Shown: positions 34,282-41,001 of the stretch, piece by piece
How the letters are laid out: every line of letters starts with the position of its first letter
Numbering within the stretch: the stretch's first letter is position 1
DNA from: a virus
IMG/VR virus record: IMGVR_UViG_3300045918_000207
Coordinates: 1-62,073 of that record
Reading direction: 5' to 3' (one strand)
Length of the DNA stretch: 62,073 nt
Program-made: the position numbers and the translations under genes
Notes under the pieces: generated by a model
What the model was told of the DNA's origin: nothing
What the model saw: the letters and a program-made list of their open reading frames with translations, nothing else
Databases searched by the model: none

Positions 34282-34899
34282 ATGTGGACTGATTTCTTCG
34301 ATAGAATAATTGTTATTAATCTTCCATCCCGCTTAGACCGTCTATTGCAGGTAACAGAAGAAATGGATAAGTACGGAATAGATTTTGAATTAGTGGATGG
34401 AATGACTTCTGAAATTGGCGGTGCAGAAGGATTACGTTTAACGGTAGAAAAGATATTTAAAGAATCTATTGAAAAGAAACATTCGCATATTTTAGTTTTT
34501 GAAGATGACGTAGTTTTCAATGAGAACCCCAATAGTTTTATGGGGGAAGTAATAAAACAACTACCCGATAATTATTGGATAACCTATCTTGGCGCACAAT
34601 GCACAAGGGGTTTTAAGCGTAGATATTCTGCAAATCTTTTACAGCTTGACGGTGCATTTGCTACACACGCATGGATGATTTCACTACAAGGGATGAAAGA
34701 AATAATTGGGTTAGGATTAGAAGCACCGATAGATAATTTTATAGTAGATAAAATTCAGCCCGCACAAAATTGTTACATAACATTCCCTTTATTAGCAACA
34801 CAACGAGCAGGAATTAGTTCAATAGGCGGTCAATTTATTGAGTGGGATTTTTTTATTACCCCAAGATATTATCAAAAACTTGCAGAAATGCCACAATAA
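34282..34899 (+). CDS. glycosyltransferase family 25-like protein
   Basis: 205 residues. N-terminal IIVINLPSRLDRLLQVTEEM matches the start of GT25 (the LPS galactosyltransferase type), and VFEDDVVF at about 73-80 is the conserved EDD motif. The end (LLATQRAGISSIGG) is similar to GT25 LPLA/QR-like endings. GT25 enzymes add galactose or glucose to LPS cores or to collagen-like proteins. First gene of the glycan cassette. A second GT25-like gene lies at 40351. Confidence 0.85.
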   Translation: MWTDFFDRIIVINLPSRLDRLLQVTEEMDKYGIDFELVDGMTSEIGGAEGLRLTVEKIFKESIEKKHSHILVFEDDVVFNENPNSFMGEVIKQLPDNYWITYLGAQCTRGFKRRYSANLLQLDGAFATHAWMISLQGMKEIIGLGLEAPIDNFIVDKIQPAQNCYITFPLLATQRAGISSIGGQFIEWDFFITPRYYQKLAEMPQ

Positions 34900-34900
34900 T

Positions 34901-35596
34901 ATGAGAACAATAAGCCTTTGTTTAACTAACTACAATCGTTTAGAACTACTGTTAAAATCATTTGCAGATGTGTATGATGATGAAAGGATAAGTGAAATAG
35001 TAATATCAGATGATGCAAGTGATATTGGAATATACAACGACCTGAAACGGATAACTAATACAATGCCAAAAGTAAAACTGCATCGTAATGGTCATAACAT
35101 GGATTGTTTTGTAAATAAAGCAATATCAATAACACTTGCTACCAACAAATACTGCATCTTACTGGATAGCGATAATCACATAGATAAATCATACATTGAT
35201 GCAATATATGAGTATGAATGGCAGGAAAACGTAGCATTAATGCCCGATTGGGCAATGCCCTTATTTTCATACACAGATTATAGTGGTGTAGTAATAACCA
35301 AAGAAAACATAAGCCAATACATAGATAAGCCAATGCTCGAAACGTGTCTTAATTGTGCAAACTACTTTGTAAACAGAGAATTTTATCTTAACGCATTTAA
35401 TGATAGTGTAGACCCTGTAACTTCTGATAGCCTTTGGCAGAACTATAATTGGCTTTTAAATGGGGGTAAAATACATATAGTTGATGGGTTAAGGTATCAA
35501 CATTTAGTACATGACGGTTCGCACTACAAGATAAATAATTCAAGAACAGGAAATTTTAAGGACATTTTAATCGAAAAGATAAGACTACTTAGTTAA
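34901..35596 (+). CDS. family 2 glycosyltransferase
   Basis: Start chosen at ATG 34901, immediately after the preceding stop, rather than an in-frame ATG at 34838. MRTISLCLTNYNRLELLLKS is the GT2 start; VISDDASDIG is the nucleotide-sugar motif and LLDSDNHID the DxD. Length 231 fits a minimal GT-A fold without membrane helices. It would add a sugar from a UDP- or GDP-donor; the acceptor is unknown. Confidence 0.85.
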   Translation: MRTISLCLTNYNRLELLLKSFADVYDDERISEIVISDDASDIGIYNDLKRITNTMPKVKLHRNGHNMDCFVNKAISITLATNKYCILLDSDNHIDKSYIDAIYEYEWQENVALMPDWAMPLFSYTDYSGVVITKENISQYIDKPMLETCLNCANYFVNREFYLNAFNDSVDPVTSDSLWQNYNWLLNGGKIHIVDGLRYQHLVHDGSHYKINNSRTGNFKDILIEKIRLLS

Positions 35597-35605
35597 TATT
35601 GTGTT

Positions 35606-36349
35606 ATGGTAACTTTTACAAACGCAGGTCGTTTTGGGAACTGGTTCATGGAAGCGTGTACGATGTTATCGTATGCAATTAAACATGACTTAGAATTTAC
35701 AGTACCATCCCATTCAGAAAATCCACAATGGAATCCAATTTACGCTTTGCACTTAGTTAATCCAAATTATAATCCTTCACTTGAAACAATACATTTATGG
35801 GAAGGACAGCACAACTACGAACCATTACCATTTGAAGAAAGTTGGAGGCATAAAAACATTTGTATCGAAGGTTACAGACAGACAGAAAAATACTTTGTAG
35901 AACATAGGGATGAAATACTTTACCTTTTGAACTTCCCATACGAAAAGAAAGATAATTTTGTTGGATTGCATTGCAGGTTTGGGGATTACGAGCAATTAAG
36001 AATGAAACACCCTTTAGTTACAAGGGAATATTACGAGAAAGCAATGGCAATGTTCCCTAACTATAAGTTTAAGGTATTTTCAGACGAGATACATAAGGCA
36101 GTAGAACTATTAAAAGGTATTGAAGGATTAGAGTTTTCAAGCAATACAAGTGAAGTAGATGATGCAGTAGAGTTAAGTTGTTGTGAACATCAAATCTGTT
36201 CTGCAAGTACATTTAGTTGGGCTGCAATGTGGATGAATAGAAACAAAGATAAAAAAGTAATATTCCCCGATTTTTGGTTTACCCCTAATTGGGATAATTG
36301 TAACACAGAAGATATAGTTCCTGAATGGTGCATTAAATTAAGTATATGA
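35606..36349 (+). CDS. GT11-like (alpha-1,2-fucosyltransferase type) transferase
   Basis: 247 residues. The GT11 markers are visible: GRFGNWFMEACTMLSYA (like GGLGNQMFQYA), VGLHCRFGDYEQ near 115-126 (like VSIHIRRGDY), FSDE near 158-161, and ASTFSWAAMWMNRNKDKKVI near 200-219 (like STFSWWAAWL). GT11 enzymes transfer L-fucose from GDP-fucose to galactose at O-2. The epimerase in the same cassette would make GDP-L-galactose, a close relative, so L-galactose is a plausible donor. Overlaps the next gene by 4 bases. Confidence 0.85.
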   Translation: MVTFTNAGRFGNWFMEACTMLSYAIKHDLEFTVPSHSENPQWNPIYALHLVNPNYNPSLETIHLWEGQHNYEPLPFEESWRHKNICIEGYRQTEKYFVEHRDEILYLLNFPYEKKDNFVGLHCRFGDYEQLRMKHPLVTREYYEKAMAMFPNYKFKVFSDEIHKAVELLKGIEGLEFSSNTSEVDDAVELSCCEHQICSASTFSWAAMWMNRNKDKKVIFPDFWFTPNWDNCNTEDIVPEWCIKLSI

Positions 36350-36897
36350 TAGTACAACATAGAGTTCAATTAGTTTCTCTTTTGAAAGAACGTAACCTTC
36401 CATTAGTTGCGGTTGAAGTAGGTGTGGCGGAATCAAGGTTTAGTGAAGAATTAATGAACGCAGGATTGGATAAGTTATATTTGGTGGATATATGGCAAAA
36501 AGTACCTTTTATTACAGGATGTGCTTCTTTTGAAGATAGTTGGCACAAGTCTAATGAAGAACAAACAAGAGAGAAGTTTAAAAAAGAAATTAAGGATGGA
36601 AGTGTAGTAATGTTGAAGGGGTTTTCATATCAGATGGCGAAGCATATACCCGACAACTCACTTGGATTAGTTTATATTGATTGTGACCATACATACAATG
36701 GGGTAAGAACAGACATTGATTACTACCTACCTAAATTAGTTAAAGGGGGTATAATGGCTTTCCATGATTATGATAAAAGCAATACAAGTTATGGAGTAGT
36801 TGGTGCAGTAAATGATTTTACAAAAGGACATGGAATAGTAGAAATACACGAAGATGGCAGACCTGAAAATATGGGTGCTTACTTTATAAAAGAATAA
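36346..36897 (+). CDS. class I SAM methyltransferase (Methyltransf_24-like)
   Basis: 183 residues with AVEVGVAESRFSEELM (motif I, the SAM-binding loop EVGVxxxxF), LYLVDIW (motif II Asp), LVYIDCDHTYNGVRTDID (motif IV, the IDxDHxYxGVxxD block of Methyltransf_24), and GGIMAFHDY. Such enzymes in polysaccharide gene clusters methylate sugars or amino-sugar groups. It would modify the cassette's glycan. The exact position methylated is unknown. Confidence 0.85.
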   Translation: MIVQHRVQLVSLLKERNLPLVAVEVGVAESRFSEELMNAGLDKLYLVDIWQKVPFITGCASFEDSWHKSNEEQTREKFKKEIKDGSVVMLKGFSYQMAKHIPDNSLGLVYIDCDHTYNGVRTDIDYYLPKLVKGGIMAFHDYDKSNTSYGVVGAVNDFTKGHGIVEIHEDGRPENMGAYFIKE

Positions 36898-36899
36898 TT

Positions 36900-37622
36900 A
36901 TGGGTTATAAAACAAACGGATGCGATACAGGTAGCATACCAATGTATTTAATTTTACCACTGCTTGAAAAGCATAGTATTCCTTACTTAATTGAAACGGG
37001 TACAGCTAATGGACAATCAGTAAGGGATGCAGCACCATACTTTAAAAAATGCACTACCATAGAATTAATAAGTGATAGACCTGCAATAAAAGATGCACCA
37101 AAAAATATTGAATTTTTAATAGGGCAAAGTGTTGAATTGTTACCTGATATAATTGAAGAATTAAATGAACTAAAACAAACGGAAGGTAACTTAACAGAAA
37201 ATAATGTAAAGCAACAATTCGTTCTTTTCTTTCTTGATGCACACTATTCAGATGATGTACCAAACACAAGTGATATTCCCGAATGTCCTGTACTTGAAGA
37301 AATAAAATTAATAAGTAAATACGGGGATGATGCTATATTATTAATTGATGATTTACGTTTATTTATAGGAAGTACACCATACCCTTGTAATGCTAATGAA
37401 TGGGCTTCACTTGATGATATAATGAACACACTAAGAACACTATTCCCATATCATTACAATACCATTGTTGATGATTACATAATTTCAATACCTGTACACA
37501 TAAAAGAAGTATGGGATAAAGAATGGAGAGATAGATTTGAAATACGTTACCCTTCCGAACAACAAAAACTAAAGGCTAACGCTCAATACGTTTATAAAGA
37601 ATTTTTAAATTATATAAAATGA
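36900..37622 (+). CDS. SAM methyltransferase-like protein (240 aa)
   Basis: YLIETGTANGQSVRDAA is a SAM-binding loop, TIELISDRP the acidic end of strand 2, LFFLDAHYSDD a motif IV-like Asp-His, and ILLIDDLRLF follows in strand 5. The order fits a class I methyltransferase fold of the kind found in sugar clusters. It could also be a non-catalytic relative. Starts 3 bases after the previous stop and overlaps the epimerase gene by 4. Confidence 0.7.
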   Translation: MGYKTNGCDTGSIPMYLILPLLEKHSIPYLIETGTANGQSVRDAAPYFKKCTTIELISDRPAIKDAPKNIEFLIGQSVELLPDIIEELNELKQTEGNLTENNVKQQFVLFFLDAHYSDDVPNTSDIPECPVLEEIKLISKYGDDAILLIDDLRLFIGSTPYPCNANEWASLDDIMNTLRTLFPYHYNTIVDDYIISIPVHIKEVWDKEWRDRFEIRYPSEQQKLKANAQYVYKEFLNYIK

Positions 37623-38599
37623 TAAAAAAAATATTGGTAACGGGGTCAAGTGGTTTTATTGGTTCTCACTTAATAAGACATTTTAACAAAACAATGGGGT
37701 ATGTTACTTATGGCATTGATATAGTAGAACCTAAATATGAAAAGCCTGATTATTTTAGTAAAATTGATTTAAGAAAATCAGAAGATGTTCAAAATTATTT
37801 CAGTAGAGAATCTTTTGATGAAGTATATAATTTAGCCTGTTTGATGGGTGGTATGGGATACATCGGGGATAGTTCTCATAGTTATGATATAATGGTTGGA
37901 AGTACCCAAATAGTTTCAAATGTTTTACAAGGAGTTTTGTTTGGGTTAGGTGGTGCATTGAAAAAAACAAAAATGTTTTATAGTAGTTCAGCTTGCGTGT
38001 ATAATATGTACAAACAAGAAACAACGGATAATGTTTCATTGAAAGAAGAATATGCCTATCCTGCAATGCCTGATTTAGTGTATGGATGGCAGAAACTACA
38101 ATCAGAAATAATGTATCAGGCAGCACATGAACAACATGGGTTAGATATAAGAATTGCACGTTTCCATAATATTTTTGGTGAAGAAGGAACATGGGATGGT
38201 GGTAAAGAGAAGTATCCTGCCGCTATATGTAGAAAATGTGCTATGTCAAAAAACGGTGATACTATTTCTATTTGGGGTGATGGATTGCAAACACGTTCTT
38301 TCCTACACGTTTCAGAATGTATTACAGGTATAATGAAATTGATGGATAGCAATGTAATTGAACCGTTAAATATTGGAAGTGATGAATTAGTATCGGTTAA
38401 TCAGGTAGCTGAAATGGTTATCAAACTTTCAGGTAAGGATTTAAAAATAGAACATGATTTAACCAAACCACAAGGAGTAAGAGGACGTAATAGCAATAAC
38501 GAATTAATATTTCAGAAATTAGGATGGAAACCTGAAACAAAATTGATTGATGGGTTACGGTCAACCTATAACTGGATTTCAAAACAAGTAAACGGATAA
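37619..38599 (+). CDS. GDP-mannose 3,5-epimerase
   Basis: 326 residues, extended short-chain dehydrogenase fold. TGSSGFIG (8-15) binds NAD. SSSACVY puts a Cys at 126, YGWQK gives Tyr155 and Lys159, and KEKYPAAICRK puts Lys at 198; these match the catalytic set of plant GME (Cys145, Tyr174, Lys178, Lys217). ACLMGGMGYIG, RFHNIFGEEGTWDGG, GDGLQTRSF, NIGSDELVS and GVRGRNSNN are also GME-type blocks. GME converts GDP-D-mannose to GDP-L-galactose (and L-gulose). The family call is firm; the product here is inferred. Confidence 0.88.
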   Translation: MIKKILVTGSSGFIGSHLIRHFNKTMGYVTYGIDIVEPKYEKPDYFSKIDLRKSEDVQNYFSRESFDEVYNLACLMGGMGYIGDSSHSYDIMVGSTQIVSNVLQGVLFGLGGALKKTKMFYSSSACVYNMYKQETTDNVSLKEEYAYPAMPDLVYGWQKLQSEIMYQAAHEQHGLDIRIARFHNIFGEEGTWDGGKEKYPAAICRKCAMSKNGDTISIWGDGLQTRSFLHVSECITGIMKLMDSNVIEPLNIGSDELVSVNQVAEMVIKLSGKDLKIEHDLTKPQGVRGRNSNNELIFQKLGWKPETKLIDGLRSTYNWISKQVNG

Positions 38600-38603
38600 G
38601 TAT

Positions 38604-39239
38604 ATGATGCTACCATTTAAAGAATTAATTGCAAAGCATAACCTGAATATTACAGGTGTTTGCCATTTAGGTGCAAATGCAGGACAAGAAAGATTTATAT
38701 ATGATGAACTAATAAATGGCAAAGTGCTATGGGTAGAAGCTATACCTATTGTAGCACATCAACTAATTGATAATTTAAAGCCTTTCCCAAAACAAAGTGC
38801 ATTACAGTCTTGTTTAAGTGATACCGATGGCGAAGTAGTTGCATTTAATATATCAGATAATGAATCCCAAAGTTCAAGTATGCTTAAATTCGGTGTACAT
38901 GAAATTATTCACCCAAATGTAACTTTTATTGATACTATAAGGTTAGTTACTGATAGATTTGATACTTTGATTAGTTCATTGAAAATGGATATATCAGGGC
39001 TGAACTTATTATCGCTTGACGTTCAGGGAAGTGAGTTGAAAGTTTTAAAAGGAATGGGCAATTACTTACAACAATTCGATTATATAATTTCAGAAATTAA
39101 TTCAGTAGAAACTTATCAAGGTTGTGCATTAGTGGGAGAAATAGATGAATTTCTTTGGGATTACGAAAGAGTTGAAACAGGTGAATTAGTTGGTGGGGCA
39201 TGGTCGGATGCCTTGTACTGCAAAAAGAAACTTATATGA
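38604..39239 (+). CDS. FkbM family methyltransferase
   Basis: 211 residues with CHLGANAGQERFIY (motif I), VLWVEAIPIVA (strand 2 Glu), and LNLLSLDVQGSELKVLKGMG (the FkbM LLKIDVQGxELxVLKG motif); IISEINSVETYQG follows as in FkbM. FkbM enzymes O-methylate hydroxyls of polyketides and of surface polysaccharides. Here it is likely to methylate a sugar of the cassette's glycan. Ends with a TGA overlapped by the next ATG. Confidence 0.9.
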   Translation: MMLPFKELIAKHNLNITGVCHLGANAGQERFIYDELINGKVLWVEAIPIVAHQLIDNLKPFPKQSALQSCLSDTDGEVVAFNISDNESQSSSMLKFGVHEIIHPNVTFIDTIRLVTDRFDTLISSLKMDISGLNLLSLDVQGSELKVLKGMGNYLQQFDYIISEINSVETYQGCALVGEIDEFLWDYERVETGELVGGAWSDALYCKKKLI

Positions 39240-40096
39240 TATACGTACCTGATTACCTAAAGCCACATATCAATACCAACTATCCCGAAAGTAATAAACT
39301 TATCTTTGAGGAATGGCTAACGCAACAAACATTGCCCGAATTAGAACGTGAGTTTATTCCAATACACATTACTGCATACCACGTAAATAATTCTTACGGA
39401 CAAGATAGAGAATGTATATACAAACTACAAGAGTTCTTTGATGGGTTAGATAGAAGTAAAAAGTATTGGTGCGTATGGCAGTATGACGATGGACTTTTAA
39501 TTGATACCAAAGACTTAGATATAGTAACCTTTGGTATGTCTTATAGATTACCTGAACAAAAACCTACTTATGTTATACCATTGATAGGACAGATGGGGGA
39601 TAGGTTAATTAAAGAGAAAAAATATAAAGCAAGTTTTATAGGAAGTCGGACACATCCGATAAGGGATGAAATAGTTTCAGCATTAAATAATAGAAAAGAG
39701 TATTTCGTTTCAACCGAGCAATTTAGACCACAGGATTATTTTGAAATAATGGCTGAATCAGTATTTACTATTTGCCCAAGAGGATATGGATTGCCAAGTT
39801 TCAGAACTTTTGAAGCAATACATAATTATTCTATTCCAGTATATGTATCTGATGAATTTATGATACCTTACGGTAAAGATTTTAGTGAGTATGGTGTTAT
39901 AGTTCGTTCTGATGAAATAGCAATTTTACCCGAAATATTATCGTCTTTCTCCCAATATACCATTAATCAAAAAATGAAACGAATGGAAGAATTATATTGG
40001 TGGTTATGTACCTATGAGGGAGTAAAGGATAGGATTATTCAAACATTGAATTTACATGATGCATCAGAAAAGTACGAAAGATTAAAACATATATAA
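39236..40096 (+). CDS. exostosin-like (GT47-type) glycosyltransferase
   Basis: 286 residues from ATG 39236 (ATGA overlap); an in-frame upstream start lies inside the FkbM gene. The exostosin end region is visible: YKASFIGSRTHPIRDEIVSA, then FTICPRGYGLPSFRTFEAIH, YSIPVYVSDEFMIPYGKDF, with the CPRG and SFRxxEAI signature of GT47 proteins. Such enzymes transfer sugars in glycan assembly. The specific donor is unknown. Confidence 0.8.
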   Translation: MIYVPDYLKPHINTNYPESNKLIFEEWLTQQTLPELEREFIPIHITAYHVNNSYGQDRECIYKLQEFFDGLDRSKKYWCVWQYDDGLLIDTKDLDIVTFGMSYRLPEQKPTYVIPLIGQMGDRLIKEKKYKASFIGSRTHPIRDEIVSALNNRKEYFVSTEQFRPQDYFEIMAESVFTICPRGYGLPSFRTFEAIHNYSIPVYVSDEFMIPYGKDFSEYGVIVRSDEIAILPEILSSFSQYTINQKMKRMEELYWWLCTYEGVKDRIIQTLNLHDASEKYERLKHI

Positions 40097-40097
40097 A

Positions 40098-40466
40098 ATG
40101 ATGTTTGAAAATGGTGATATATTGAAAGTAAAAGTAGCAAGTCATTCCCATGTCATTGAGCCATATTATGTTTTAGTTGAAAATGGCGGTGGTGACGGTT
40201 TTTCATTTACTACAAGTATTCCGAATGTAATGAAAAGACTTTGGTGTAATTCAAAAGCCCCTGAATATGAATACCATAAAGATAGATGTTCAAAAGTTGG
40301 TACAATGGAAACACATGGATATTTATTATACAATCAAAAATTAAGAATGAATGGTAAGACAATATATTCCGCAAATACTACATGGTGGTCATTCCCCAAG
40401 AATACCAATTTTATTAAAAGAATTAGAGCAGCAGGGAATATCAGACTACAAAATATGGGAAGGTAA
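40098..40466 (+). CDS. hypothetical protein of glycan cassette (122 aa)
   Basis: Begins MMFENGDILKVKVASHSHVI, continuing PYYVLVENGGGDGFSFTTSI, beta-rich. Its last 116 bases overlap the next gene in another frame, an unusually long overlap for this window. The region before 40351 is otherwise unclaimed and has good coding character, so the gene is probably real; its C-terminus (from about residue 85) may be incidental or the site of a frameshift into the GT25-like frame. Confidence 0.5.
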   Translation: MMFENGDILKVKVASHSHVIEPYYVLVENGGGDGFSFTTSIPNVMKRLWCNSKAPEYEYHKDRCSKVGTMETHGYLLYNQKLRMNGKTIYSANTTWWSFPKNTNFIKRIRAAGNIRLQNMGR

Positions 40467-40914
40467 ACACGATAAGGATTCAGTAGTGAAAGCAATCAAT
40501 TTATCTCATAAAATGATAGTTGAAGATGCCTTAGAGCAAGGGTTGGAGTTTACTATAATTTTCGAGGACGACATTAAATTTACAGATATTGGTGCATGGG
40601 ATTACTTCTTAGCCAACAAACCAAAATCATTTGACCTTTACTTAGGTGGTATTTATTTAGGGGATATTTTACCCGACAATACCGTAAAATCATTCACAGC
40701 ATTACATTGCTATATTATCCATTGTAAGTTCTACTCCACTTTCCTTTCTACTCCCGATAACATCCATATAGACAACTCATTAGCTAATTTAGGGGATTAT
40801 CATGTATGTAACCCTATGGTAGCAATTCAATATGGTGGCTACTCATCAAACACAGGTAAGGACGAAACCTACGATAACCTTCTCCAAAACAGGGTACTTT
40901 ACACTAAAAATTAA
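40351..40914 (+). CDS. second GT25-like glycosyltransferase (187 aa)
   Basis: LLKELEQQGISDYKIWEGKH and IIFEDDIKFTDIGAW are GT25 features (the EDD motif and the WEG segment after the first beta strand). The usual GT25 start, IxxINLxxRxDR, is not visible; IPQILHGGHSPRIP takes its place, so the N-terminus may be divergent or joined by frameshift to the upstream frame. Last gene of the cassette, before a poly-T/A palindrome and the portal gene. Confidence 0.65.
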   Translation: MVRQYIPQILHGGHSPRIPILLKELEQQGISDYKIWEGKHDKDSVVKAINLSHKMIVEDALEQGLEFTIIFEDDIKFTDIGAWDYFLANKPKSFDLYLGGIYLGDILPDNTVKSFTALHCYIIHCKFYSTFLSTPDNIHIDNSLANLGDYHVCNPMVAIQYGGYSSNTGKDETYDNLLQNRVLYTKN

Positions 40915-40925
40915 CATTAAGGCAA

Positions 40926-40998
40926 CTTTTTTTAAAAAAAGATTAAAAAAAACTTTAAGAAACCTTAAAATAACATTAATTTCGGGAAACACTATTTC
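40926..40998 (+). promoter_or_regulatory. A/T palindrome and hairpin between cassette and portal
   Basis: A 16-base perfect palindrome, CTTTTTTTAAAAAAAG (40926-40941), is followed by GGGAAA-CACTA-TTTCCC (40984-41000), a hairpin just before the portal start. The first could work as a terminator-like or curved element; the second could control portal expression. No other gene lies here. Confidence 0.45.
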
Positions 40999-41001
40999 CC
41001 A

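Noticed and set aside
37800-38352. Minus-strand frames under the epimerase gene
   Set aside because: They lie wholly inside a gene with all catalytic motifs, so they are antisense shadows.
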